Below are positions 17,787-25,809 of a stretch of DNA of 64,000 nt, one piece after another. Source of the DNA: Rhodothermus profundi (GTDB taxonomy: Bacteria > Bacteroidota > Rhodothermia > Rhodothermales > Rhodothermaceae); the NCBI RefSeq assembly GCF_900142415.1, contig NZ_FRAU01000012.1, positions 1 through 64,000 of the forward strand, in the 5' to 3' direction. The position numbers and the translations under genes are program-made. Positions within the stretch are counted from its first letter, which is position 1. Every line of letters starts with the position of its first letter. Below the pieces are notes generated by a model. The model was given only the letters and a program-made list of their open reading frames with translations, was not told the DNA's origin and did no database searches.

Positions 17787-18469
17787 GGTGAAGCGTCCAA
17801 ACTAACGCCCTGCAGCACTTCGGGATCCAAAGGGCGCTGGCCACGCACCACCACAAAACCGCCACTTCCATAGCCTGGCTGCACAGGATCTGGACGATGC
17901 AGCGTCTCGGGATCGGAAAAAAGGGTCTGCCGCCAGATCAGGTGCGCAAACCCGGCCGCTTTCATAAGCTTCGCTACTTCGCCAGCCGAATAAAACCGGG
18001 CTGCCTGATAGAAAGGGCTGGCATGTTGGCGTTCCAGATAGCGTTGGCCCAGCGGACTTTCCCGGTCGATGAAGCCAATCACCAGAAAGCCTCCGGGTTG
18101 AAGGACCCGGTACGCTTCCCGAAGTGCCCGGGACGGATCGTCCACGAAGCACAGCGTCGTGACCATCAGCACGGCCTCAAAGCGCCGGTCTGGAAAGGGC
18201 AAAGCCTCGGCCACGCCTTCGATCACCTGAATGCCCCGCCGCCGGGCAAGGGCGCGCATCGCAGGCGAGGGGTCCAGCCCGTAGCGGATTCCGAGTGGTT
18301 CGGCAAACCGTCCGGTTCCTACCCCCACCTCCAGCGCTTCGCGTACCGGCGGCCACAGCGCCCGAACGGCCGCCAGCTCCGAGGCATAGGCCGCCGGATG
18401 CCGGGCAAACCAGGCATCGTAACGGCGAGCATGCCGATCAAAAGCCGCTGTTCGGGCCATGAGAGACAT
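17765..18469 (-). CDS. SAM-dependent methyltransferase (class I)
   Basis: A 234-residue Rossmann-fold methyltransferase of the Methyltransf_11 type. The SAM motif I reads ALEVGVGTGRFAEPLG, with the acidic end of strand two in YGLDPSPAMRALARRRG, then VEGVAEALPFPDRRFEAVLMVTTLCFVDDPSRALREAYRVLQPGG. The substrate is unknown; relatives modify lipids, quinones or small molecules. The start may be the second Met (18460). The last seven codons and the stop lie inside the tRNA-Ser gene, so the two share a transcript and RNase P processing would remove the mRNA's 3' end. Confidence 0.88.
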   Translation of the reverse strand: MSLMARTAAFDRHARRYDAWFARHPAAYASELAAVRALWPPVREALEVGVGTGRFAEPLGIRYGLDPSPAMRALARRRGIQVIEGVAEALPFPDRRFEAVLMVTTLCFVDDPSRALREAYRVLQPGGFLVIGFIDRESPLGQRYLERQHASPFYQAARFYSAGEVAKLMKAAGFAHLIWRQTLFSDPETLHRPDPVQPGYGSGGFVVVRGQRPLDPEVLQGVSLDASPEGWQSG

Positions 18470-18517
18470 CGGGAGGACTATGGCTGTAACGTCCGGGGCG
18501 AAGGAAACGATTCGTCA

Positions 18518-18552
18518 ACAGAAAACCCCGTCGGCTCTAAAGGCCGACGGGG
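18518..18552 (-). terminator. Rho-independent terminator after the amylase gene
   Basis: Minus-strand stem CCCCGTCGGC/GCCGACGGGG (10 bp, perfect; 18526-18535 and 18543-18552) followed by TTTTCTGTT. It lies about 80 bases after the alpha-amylase stop. Confidence 0.9.
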
Positions 18553-18629
18553 CCTATCAGGGCACCTGGGTGGGAAAGAGGAAACCGTCCGCTGGTGATG
18601 CCCCGACTGGTAGCTGCCGCGCTCTTATT

Positions 18630-21008
18630 CTATCGTTGCAGGGTGACGATGCGATGCCGCACATAGCGTCGGCCATCGGCGGTTTGGACGTCCAGCCGCA
18701 CCAGATAGGTGCCGCCTGCCAGTCCGGACGCATTCCATGCAATCTGATGATGGCCGGCGGCAAGCGTCCTGTGCACGAGCTGTCGGACTTCCCGTCCCAG
18801 CAGGTCGTACACGGTCATCTGCACCTGTGCTTCTTCGGGTAGCGTCAGCTCGAAGTGGGTCTGGCCGAAGAACGGGTTGGGGGCAGGTCCTTGCCAGTCA
18901 AATCTGGGTGGCTGCTCCTTTATATGCAGGGCAGTATTCAATTCGGACGGGTTCGCGGTAGCAGAAGCAAACAGGGCAGGGTCATATTCTTCTGCCAGGA
19001 CCCAGATGGCGTAGCCGCGCGGCGGCGCCCAGACATACACGCGGCCATCGTTGTAGATATGGGTGGTTTCTCCGGTGGCCGGATTGATCAGGTCTTTGCC
19101 CGCCCAGCTGGGCCAGCCGTTGGGGGCGCTGTCCACCCAGAGGCCTTTGGTATCCGTCTCATGATCGTTCAGCACCAGAATGGCTCCTGAACGGGTGCCG
19201 TTGCCGCCCCGGCGGGCCACGAACACATCGGCCACATCAGTGCTCGGCCAGGGGTTCCCTACCTCGCTGAGCACGACCATGGTACCGCCCAGGTAATTGC
19301 GGCGCAGGTTGATCAGCCGGATCAGGTCCTGGCGCAGCGAGGCCGGCGCCTGCACCGTAATGCTGGGGTCTCGGTGGTCGTGTTGCTGGATGCTGTAGAA
19401 GTGCGGATAGAAAATGGTGGGGCGCCCTTCGGCAAAGAGAATGTAGGCATAGGCCATGTCCCAGTCGCGCCAGAGCCACTTGTCGCTTTCTTTGCCGGTG
19501 TCGTGATTTTCGACGAAGGTGACCACCTGGATGCCCGACAGGTTGTTGCCTCCGTTGTCGCGCACCAGACCTGCGTGGTTCAGCCAGCTCATGTCCCAGT
19601 CGGCCCCGTTCCAGTTGGCCATGTCCGTCAGCGTAGACTTCAGGGGAAAGTCGAAGGCGTCGGCGTCGGCCCCCAGGCTTTCGACCGTCGTCACCCAGCT
19701 TTTGATCGCGGCCTTTCCGCCCCAGTATTCGGCCACCACAAAGCGCTGGCTGCCATCGCTGCGTTTGGGCATGCTGTTGATCCAGGCGGCTGCGAATTCG
19801 GGCTGGTAGCCACGCACAAAGTCCAGGCGATAGCCGTCGAACCCGACCGTATTGGTGAGCCACTGGCCCCAGGTGATCAGCCGGTCCTGCACGACCGGGT
19901 CGAAGGTGTTCAGGTCGTTCCCAAAGAATTTGGTGTTGGGAATGACCTCGTCGGTACCGGGCCATCCCAGGTAGTCCCGGTCGTCTACGGGATGAAAGTG
20001 ACTATAATTCCAGCTCCAGTTGGCCTCGCCGGGACCGGTGTGGGTCACATAGGTGATGCCCGTGTAGGTCCAGGCCTGCAGGGCAGTGGGCGCCAGGTTT
20101 TGCCCGTTGTGCCAGATCTCGAACGGATAGTACCCCCGTCGCTGGTCGGTGGGGACAAAATCGAAGGGGTTATACACTTCGCGCCGCGCCTCCAGACGAA
20201 TTTCAATGGTATGAGAGGTGGTCAGGGTAATCTTGTACTCGTCGATGTCGCCACACGGATCGATGTGGCCCCAGACGTGCTGGCCGGAGCCGGGAAACAC
20301 GTTGTACTGGCCATTCCCATCATTGGGCTCATACTCCCAGTTGGCGTTGCCGGGCGTGTTCGGTTGGTCGGGAGAGCCGTCCCAGTTGATATAGAGGTCG
20401 TAGCCGCGCTCGCCTTTCGGGTCGCTGCAGGGGAGCCAGTAGCCTTTGATTTTGATGTAGTAGTCGCCGGGCTCGGCATTCGGGATGCGCCAGATGATCT
20501 CGTTGGTCGGATAGGGACTGAACTGGTCGTAGATGCCGTCGCCGTCCGGGTCACGAATGGCTTCATCAAACACATACTGCTTGACGGCCGGGTTGGGCTC
20601 CAGGTTGTCGGGGCCACCGAAGATGTGGTTCAGAACGATGTCGGCATACACTTCGATGCCGTAGGCATGCATGGTCTGAACCATGTTCAGCAGCTCATCC
20701 CGACTGCCAAAGCGGGTCTCGACCGTGCCTTTCTGGTTGTAGTTGCCCAGATCGAAGTGGTCGTAGATGCCATAGCCCATGTCGTAGATGCCGAAGTTGC
20801 CCTTGGAGGGCGGAGGCACCCAGATGGCCGTGATGCCCGCGGCAGCCAGTTCTGGCGCCTTGGCCGCCAGCGTGTCCCACCAGAAGCCGTTTTTGGCCGC
20901 GGTATCGACCGGCACGTCCCAGTAGAAAGCCTGCATCATGACGTCGTGCTGCGCCTGCGCCCGAAGCGCCAGGCCCGCCAGCAACAGGAAAAACAGGTAC
21001 CGATACAT
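18630..21008 (-). CDS. Secreted alpha-amylase (GH13) with T9SS sorting domain
   Basis: From the ATG at 21008, 792 residues; the open frame extends upstream but only this start gives a clean signal peptide (MYRYLFFLLLAGLALRAQAQ). The GH13 barrel has ADIVLNH (region I), GFDGYRLDFVRG with nucleophile D396, FVVAEYWGG with acid/base E427, and FVENHDT with D503. About 270 residues separate region I from the nucleophile, far more than usual. The insert (roughly 135-335) carries beta-rich sequence including GDYYIKIKGYW. The C-terminus (about 715-792) is a T9SS type A domain with VYDLLGREVRQLV and GGTYLVRLDV. It degrades starch outside the cell or on its surface. Confidence 0.93.
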   Translation of the reverse strand: MYRYLFFLLLAGLALRAQAQHDVMMQAFYWDVPVDTAAKNGFWWDTLAAKAPELAAAGITAIWVPPPSKGNFGIYDMGYGIYDHFDLGNYNQKGTVETRFGSRDELLNMVQTMHAYGIEVYADIVLNHIFGGPDNLEPNPAVKQYVFDEAIRDPDGDGIYDQFSPYPTNEIIWRIPNAEPGDYYIKIKGYWLPCSDPKGERGYDLYINWDGSPDQPNTPGNANWEYEPNDGNGQYNVFPGSGQHVWGHIDPCGDIDEYKITLTTSHTIEIRLEARREVYNPFDFVPTDQRRGYYPFEIWHNGQNLAPTALQAWTYTGITYVTHTGPGEANWSWNYSHFHPVDDRDYLGWPGTDEVIPNTKFFGNDLNTFDPVVQDRLITWGQWLTNTVGFDGYRLDFVRGYQPEFAAAWINSMPKRSDGSQRFVVAEYWGGKAAIKSWVTTVESLGADADAFDFPLKSTLTDMANWNGADWDMSWLNHAGLVRDNGGNNLSGIQVVTFVENHDTGKESDKWLWRDWDMAYAYILFAEGRPTIFYPHFYSIQQHDHRDPSITVQAPASLRQDLIRLINLRRNYLGGTMVVLSEVGNPWPSTDVADVFVARRGGNGTRSGAILVLNDHETDTKGLWVDSAPNGWPSWAGKDLINPATGETTHIYNDGRVYVWAPPRGYAIWVLAEEYDPALFASATANPSELNTALHIKEQPPRFDWQGPAPNPFFGQTHFELTLPEEAQVQMTVYDLLGREVRQLVHRTLAAGHHQIAWNASGLAGGTYLVRLDVQTADGRRYVRHRIVTLQR

Positions 21009-21059
21009 GGGGAAGCGAAGGCCTGGTTTTACCTGGAAATATGTAATCGCTTTCTCCAT

Positions 21060-21762
21060 TTTTTAGGATGAACAATGAAGATTTAGTGTGTAGAGACATT
21101 TATAATGATGTAAACGCTTTCTTGCAAATTTTCCTTCGAAACTTTATCATTTTTTCAACTCAGAAATGCGTTCTGGTGTCGGAAAAAGCAGTGTCTGTAG
21201 GGGTTCAGAGTGCCCTGCGCCGCAGGGTGCGTCGCCTGGAAGCCAACGCCCGCGTCTGTGGTCAGGCCAGCATGTGTCCGCTCGTCCTCAAGGTGGGAAG
21301 GCCGAGCTGAAACAGGACAATTTCAGGGATTCCCCCGTGGAAAGACCAGAAGCTGCACCTGCATCGGTTCGCATCGTATGGACGGATCGATCTGCAATGA
21401 AAATTGATTTTGCTCGGTCTGAGAGGACGTCCCCACGTCAGGCGTTTTTCTCGGGAAGCGTAGCGCTATTGCTCCCTGCGGCCTCGCTTCGCAGTTCCCG
21501 CTGCTTGCCAGCGTCTACCATGCCGGCAGGCCCGCCAGAATCCGCACGTTGAAGGTATAGGAGTTTTTGGTGGGCAGACTCCCTCTCACCGATTTTTGTC
21601 ATGCTTGGGGGATGCTTTACTCTGGACATGGAATGGAATTATGGAAAGGCGAGGACTTCGAATTGGCACTTCACTTGGCCTACGCCATACCGGGAAGGCG
21701 ACAGAATTTTTGTATTGCTGAAAGAGGCCGTGATATGCCAGACTAAGACAATACCATGGTCT
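21060..21762. other. About 700 bp with no supported gene
   Basis: The amylase promoter probably lies in the AT-rich first 100 bases. Farther on, 21190-21203 shares the 14-mer GTCTGTAGGGGTTC with 53406-53419, a short dispersed repeat. A 37-codon plus-strand frame at 21633-21746 (starting MELWKGEDFELALHLAY) reads like protein but matches no family I recognise; I do not call it. Base composition drops toward 21750, where the AT-rich island starts. Confidence 0.5.
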
Positions 21763-22170
21763 CTATTTATCTACCTTTATCTTAATATATTTCTTTGATA
21801 GCAGCAATATTGCAAATACAAAAGGAAGCCATAACAAAAATGCAATCCATGAAACAGGATTGTTCATAAAACTCTCACCTCTGACGAACAGAGCAAATCC
21901 TGAAATTATCCATAAATACAGCGTTGATATGTAAATTGATTCTCTCGATTTTAAGCTGCCGATCACTAAAACGAAAAATCCGAGGATAAAAATCAGTAAT
22001 TTTGCAGAAAATACTGTAGATTGAAAAAGTATACTTCCTATATTAATCTCTTCTAAGTTAAAATTGTGCTCAAACAGCTTGAAAAAGAAGCTTGTTAAAG
22101 CCATTATTAGGAATACAACAAAAAAAGAGGTTATCAAATATTTATTTTTTATTGTTCTCAGAAAGATCAT
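21763..22170 (-). CDS. Small four-helix membrane protein in AT-rich island (immunity-like)
   Basis: A 135-residue protein with four hydrophobic helices, at about residues 12-31, 46-72, 80-97 and 105-125, and a basic C-terminus (SKKYIKIKVDK). The DNA is strikingly AT-rich, with A/T-ending codons, unlike nearly everything else in the window, so it is probably a recent acquisition. The ATG lies nine bases after the stop of the cysteine-containing peptide gene, so the two are probably co-transcribed. The arrangement of a small Gly/Cys-rich product followed by a small membrane protein recalls bacteriocin immunity pairs. That is inference; no family was recognised. Confidence 0.6.
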   Translation of the reverse strand: MIFLRTIKNKYLITSFFVVFLIMALTSFFFKLFEHNFNLEEINIGSILFQSTVFSAKLLIFILGFFVLVIGSLKSRESIYISTLYLWIISGFALFVRGESFMNNPVSWIAFLLWLPFVFAILLLSKKYIKIKVDK

Positions 22171-22179
22171 GATGATTTG

Positions 22180-22425
22180 CTATTGTGGTTTTATAATTTC
22201 TCCACAAGCTTTTAGGTAATGCTCATTTCGCTTGCAATCTGTATAGTTTTGTCTGCACCACTGAGAAAAGTCTTGATAATACTCATCATAAGCTGCGGTT
22301 AAATAGTCAGCTCCTGCGAATAATCCAACAATTACGCCTCCAAGCGCACACATTACTCCCGCACTTGGCGATGTAGCTAATTGGAAAATTTTTACTAAAA
22401 GCTCGGCGCCACCAGCTACTCCCAT
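22180..22425 (-). CDS. 81-residue Gly/Cys-rich protein, bacteriocin-like, or displaced C-terminus of the upstream gene
   Basis: From the ATG at 22425 the frame gives 81 residues. Its start MGVAGGAELL is preceded by a G-rich stretch. A Gly/Ala-rich hydrophobic segment (about 22-39, GVMCALGGVIVGLFAGA) is followed by a polar tail with cysteines at 57, 64 and 74 (another at 26). Codons become AT-rich within a few residues of the start. It overlaps the frame of 22307-22909 by 119 bases in a different register. Two readings are possible: an independent small secreted or antimicrobial peptide, or the true C-terminus of the upstream protein joined by a one-base shift in GGGGG at 22426-22430. Confidence 0.5.
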   Translation of the reverse strand: MGVAGGAELLVKIFQLATSPSAGVMCALGGVIVGLFAGADYLTAAYDEYYQDFSQWCRQNYTDCKRNEHYLKACGEIIKPQ

Positions 22426-22909
22426 CCCCCACCACCGACCAGAACGCCTCCACCCACGCCTCCCGACCAAACACCAACACCGCAACACTATACAACACCC
22501 CCGAACGCTCCGCCCCCAACGCCGCCACCACCGCCGCCTCATACCGACCCAGCCGCGCGTCCAACTCCGCCACCGTGTGCGACGTCCGAAACACCTCCCA
22601 CAACCGCCCCATCCACACCTGCTGCTCCGCATCCAACCCCAGACTGTCCCACCAGGCCGTCAGACGATCCCCCGAGCGAGCCTCCCCCAACACCAACTGC
22701 GCCCGACGATACCCCGTCAGCACACCCGTCACCCCATGCGTCCGCTCATAAGCTGCCAGCGCCTCCTCCAGCAACCGACCCACTTCCTGACGATCCAGCC
22801 GCTTGCCCGCCCGAAACGCTTCCTGGCGCCGCACATAGCGCACCACGAAACGCGCCAGGCGTTCCTGCTCTTCGACCAGCGCTCGGCGAAAACGCGAAGG
22901 ATCCAGCAC
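22307..22909 (-). CDS. Helical protein of unknown function with abnormal C-terminus
   Basis: A GTG start at 22909 follows AGGAGG closely. Residues 1 to about 160 are strongly helical, GC-rich and host-like in codon use (LVEEQERLARFVVRYVRRQEAF, then DRQEVGRLLEEALAAYERTHG). Beyond about residue 165 this frame enters AT-rich DNA and gives low-quality sequence to its stop. The +1 frame from 22425 looks protein-like to its own stop at 22180. I infer a recombination joint or frameshift at the junction, so the intact protein may combine this N-terminal region with the 81-residue product. No domain recognised. Layout resembles toxins with conserved N-termini and replaceable C-termini. Confidence 0.5.
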   Translation of the reverse strand: MLDPSRFRRALVEEQERLARFVVRYVRRQEAFRAGKRLDRQEVGRLLEEALAAYERTHGVTGVLTGYRRAQLVLGEARSGDRLTAWWDSLGLDAEQQVWMGRLWEVFRTSHTVAELDARLGRYEAAVVAALGAERSGVLYSVAVLVFGREAWVEAFWSVVGDGSSWWRRAFSKNFPISYIAKCGSNVCAWRRNCWIIRRS

Positions 22910-22915
22910 CGCCTC

Positions 22916-23017
22916 CTAGTTCGGCGTTGGTGTCCAGCCCTCGCACCCCGATAGGCCCACCAGCAGCGTGAAAAGCCCGATCGCAACGACAGGGCGTCCG
23001 GATCCAAAACGAGCCAT
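22916..23017 (-). CDS. Predicted 33-residue lipoprotein
   Basis: This frame reads MARFGSGRPVVAIGLFTLLV, then the lipobox LSGC, then a ten-residue tail ending TPTPN. It would yield a lipopeptide of about eleven residues after signal peptidase II cleavage. The stop TAG overlaps the AGGAGG of the next gene, which suggests coupled translation. AAAGGG directly abuts the ATG, which is a poor spacing, and an in-frame upstream TTG (WHISHTK...) is possible. Very small lipoproteins next to bacteriocin genes act as lysis or release proteins in some bacteria. That role is only a suggestion here. Confidence 0.42.
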   Translation of the reverse strand: MARFGSGRPVVAIGLFTLLVGLSGCEGWTPTPN

Positions 23018-23454
23018 CCCTTTCAGGACATAGACCGGTTTGGTGTGGGAAATGTGCCACAAAACCGCTACGGTATTTTTTTAACAGAGCAAGTGATCAT
23101 GTATTATGATTCCATGAATGATAGCCGGTTTTCCTTTGATTGGTAAGCGTTTAGCCTGAGTGAAATTGCTTCTATTTATGCAACAGTTTTGAAAAATAAA
23201 TTATGGTGATCGGTTGCTTTGTGGAACGGAGCGCTTTCCCGTGCAGCGACGATCCGGCTTCGGTCGGGGTGGGCGGATGAGATGGAAGGATTGGACCACG
23301 AGGTTGAGGGGAGGCAGGGAGGCCGGGGCCGTATTGGATGGCTTCTGGGCGCGTGGGACGAAGCGTTCCCTCAGGAAGGGCTTCAAGGCGCCAGGGGGCA
23401 AAGCATCCATCCGGAGGGGCCGCTGGGGAGGCACCCGGGTTTCTGGGAGGGGGG
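23018..23454. other. 437 bp without a supported gene
   Basis: The left 180 bases are AT-rich and probably carry the promoter of the minus-strand island genes. The rest (23200-23454) is GC-rich and lies downstream of the propeller gene; its open frames on both strands show low-complexity, proline/arginine-rich translations typical of chance frames. Confidence 0.5.
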
Positions 23455-24570
23455 TCAGGGGGAGCGGTCGGAAGGGACAGGTTCCAGGCACCAGGGCCAG
23501 AGCGCCCAGCGGTCCTGCCCTTCCAGGTAGCGTTTGAGGTAGAGGCACGAATCTCGGGCCGTTGCAAAAGAACTGTAATGCAACGAGTACTGCGCGCGCA
23601 GCCGCAGCGGAAACGGGATGCGGTCGATTTCCTGGCGCGTGGCGGGGTTGATCACAAGGAGGCGGAGCCAGCGTTTTTCCGGGCCCTGTCCGTGCTCCAG
23701 TTGCACAACCAGATAGCGATCCTGAAGCACAAACAGCCCCCTCGTGCGACTGTTTGTCGTCAGATAATCCACCCATTGCTCCCGGTACGCTTTCCATTTG
23801 CCCTGTTGCAACAGGGCTTCCAGGTCAGGAGGAGGGCGCACCTGAAAGTCGGGGTCCTCCAGCCGGCGCCAGGATCCCTGTCGACCGGAGCGTAAATCCA
23901 GAAAGTAGATATGAGGGGCGTCGGCCGGTGTGGCCAGCACGATCGAATTGCCCAGCAGCGCGAGCCCACCTGAGGCATAGTATCTCAGCAACGCCTCGTG
24001 CGCCGGTGTCAGAAGCGGCCGGTCCAGCGCATGCGTGAATTGCCGGGCCTTCAGGTCGAATACTTCGACCAGGACCGGGCGGCGTCGACCAGCCCAGTAG
24101 AGGATGAGATGCTGGCGATGGAGCAGCCAGTGCTGCAGCGCAGCCGGGAGCACTGGAAGAAACGGATCGCGCAGGAGGCGGCCGTCCGAGATCCGGTACG
24201 CTGCCACCCGACCGCGCATGCCGCCCCGCAGCAGCAACGTATCGCCCCAGACCGCAATCTGGGGTGGGGCCATGAATTCACCGGGACCCTCGCCGCGGAA
24301 ACCCACACGCCGCACCAGGCGCCCCTCTGCCGAGAAGAGGTAAAGCCCGGGAGGTTGCCGGTCGCTTACCAGAAACAACGCGCGGGTCGGGTGGGCCACT
24401 ACCTGATGAGGATCTCCGACCAGTACGCCGGTAAGTGGAATAGGCGGCTGCGAGACCAGTTGCAACCGCTGGCGTTCTCCTACCAGGACGTGCGGCTGAG
24501 CCTGGCGGCAGCGTGCGACCACGCTGCCGCCAACCATCAGGACAACCCCTATTACTCGGGACCACCGCAT
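23455..24570 (-). CDS. Secreted six-bladed beta-propeller protein
   Basis: A 371-residue protein beginning with a hydrophobic signal segment (VIGVVLMVGGSVVA). The body has blade-like repeats and the hallmark GFRGEGPGEFMAPPQIAV of the Bacteroidota six-bladed propeller family (PF17170-like). Later segments such as LFLVSDRQPPGLYLFSAEGRLV and RYLVVQLEHGQG fit further blades. Such proteins are surface or periplasmic and of unknown role; several lie beside small secreted peptides. A second, more diverged propeller sits in the cassette at 34257. The stop is about 440 bases before the AT-rich island genes on the same strand, so a link is possible but unproven. Confidence 0.75.
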   Translation of the reverse strand: MRWSRVIGVVLMVGGSVVARCRQAQPHVLVGERQRLQLVSQPPIPLTGVLVGDPHQVVAHPTRALFLVSDRQPPGLYLFSAEGRLVRRVGFRGEGPGEFMAPPQIAVWGDTLLLRGGMRGRVAAYRISDGRLLRDPFLPVLPAALQHWLLHRQHLILYWAGRRRPVLVEVFDLKARQFTHALDRPLLTPAHEALLRYYASGGLALLGNSIVLATPADAPHIYFLDLRSGRQGSWRRLEDPDFQVRPPPDLEALLQQGKWKAYREQWVDYLTTNSRTRGLFVLQDRYLVVQLEHGQGPEKRWLRLLVINPATRQEIDRIPFPLRLRAQYSLHYSSFATARDSCLYLKRYLEGQDRWALWPWCLEPVPSDRSP

Positions 24571-24723
24571 GGCGGACCATTCAGCGCTTCGGCCAGCCCG
24601 GAACAGATCGGATCCTCGTCGGCCTCAACAGATGAGGCGTTTCTTCCATTCGCTTTTTCCTCAACAACAACTAAAACAAGAACACGTCAAGCACTCGGCC
24701 GCAAAATAATCATCGGAGGCTCA

Positions 24724-25809
24724 TTACCGGGGCACCAGATGAATGGCCGGGGCCTTGATCAGGGCCCAGACGGACCGACCGGGTTCAAGCTGAAGTTCCT
24801 CACGGGAGGGGCGGGTAACCAGGGCCACGAGCGGAAACCCGGCGTCCAGCTCTACGCGCACGAGCGCGCCTTCGGGTTCCACGCGCACGACCCGTGCCCG
24901 CAGCCGGTTGCGGGCACTGGTTGCCTCGGGCGGAGCCGGCAACAGCGTAACCTCTTCGGCCCGGATGCAGACAAACACGCGTCCGTTCAGCTCCGCAGGG
25001 GCTACCGCGGTCAGGGTAGCGGAGCCGACCGCCACGCGCGCCAGGCCGCCTTCCACGGCGAGCACCTCGCCCGGCACCACCGTCTCGACCCCCACAATGC
25101 CGGCCACGCGCGTGCTGGCCGGGCGCGAGAAGACTTCATTGAGGGGGCCCTGCTGCAAGACGCGTCCCTGGTCCAGCACAATCACGTGCTCGCCCAGCGT
25201 GCTGGCTTCCAGCCAGTCGTGCGTTACGATGACGGCCGGGAGGCCCCAGGTCTGTAGCCAGCGTCGTAGCTTACGCCGCAGTCGCTCTCGGGTGGGACCG
25301 TCCAGGGCAGCCAGTGGTTCGTCCAGCAGAAGCAGGCGCGGACGAGGCGCCAGCGCCCGCGCTAAGGCCACGCGCTGCTGCTGTCCTCCTGAGAGCTCAT
25401 GGGGATAGCGATGGGCCAATCCTTCCAGCTCGAATAGCTGCAACAGTTCCGTTACGCGACGGCGTTGCTCCTGGCGGGGCTGGTGCGCCAGGCCGAAGGC
25501 GATATTTTCGGCAACCGTCCGGTGGGGAAACAGCGCATAATCCTGAAAGAGCAAGCCAATGCGACGCCGCTGAGGCGGCATGTGGCGGTTGCAGGCGGCA
25601 TCAAACCAGAGCTCGTCGCCCAGTTGGATGCGGCCTGCGTCGGGCCGTTCCAGTCCGGCCAGGCAGCGCAGCAGCGTGGTTTTGCCACTTCCAGAAGGGC
25701 CAAAAAGGACGGTAATGCTGGGGGGATCAACGGACTGGCGCCAGGCGGCCGCAACCTCAAAGCCGCTCCGGTAGCGCCGGCGGATCTGCACCAGCAGGTC
25801 AACGCTCAT
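24724..25809 (-). CDS. modC: Molybdate ABC transporter ATP-binding protein
   Basis: A 361-residue cytoplasmic ATPase. Walker A is GPSGSGKTTLLRCLAG, the Q-loop is LLFQDYALFPHRTVAENIAFGLA, the signature ELSGGQQQRVALARALAPRP and Walker B LLLLDEPLAALDG, with the switch histidine in VIVTHDWLEA. The C-terminal region has two TOBE-like halves (about 230-361; ARVAVGSATLTAV and RARVVRVEPEGALVRVELD), usual for ModC and absent from most importers. It overlaps modB by four bases. Sulfate or other oxyanion transport is the main alternative, but the match to adjacent ModA and ModB favours molybdate or tungstate. Confidence 0.92.
   Translation of the reverse strand: MSVDLLVQIRRRYRSGFEVAAAWRQSVDPPSITVLFGPSGSGKTTLLRCLAGLERPDAGRIQLGDELWFDAACNRHMPPQRRRIGLLFQDYALFPHRTVAENIAFGLAHQPRQEQRRRVTELLQLFELEGLAHRYPHELSGGQQQRVALARALAPRPRLLLLDEPLAALDGPTRERLRRKLRRWLQTWGLPAVIVTHDWLEASTLGEHVIVLDQGRVLQQGPLNEVFSRPASTRVAGIVGVETVVPGEVLAVEGGLARVAVGSATLTAVAPAELNGRVFVCIRAEEVTLLPAPPEATSARNRLRARVVRVEPEGALVRVELDAGFPLVALVTRPSREELQLEPGRSVWALIKAPAIHLVPR

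Noticed and set aside
19374-21071. A 565-codon plus-strand frame opposite the amylase
   Set aside because: It is antisense to the amylase, whose catalytic motifs are intact; no recognisable domain.
21190-21203. A 14-mer shared with 53406-53419 (GTCTGTAGGGGTTC)
   Set aside because: Too short to name as an element without a genome-wide count; noted only as a possible dispersed repeat.
21633-21746. A 37-codon plus-strand frame starting MELWKGEDFE
   Set aside because: It reads like protein but is short, lacks a ribosome-binding site and matches no family I know.
23172-23567. Proline/arginine-rich frames downstream of the propeller gene
   Set aside because: Low-complexity translations on both strands, overlapping the propeller's 3' end; typical chance frames.
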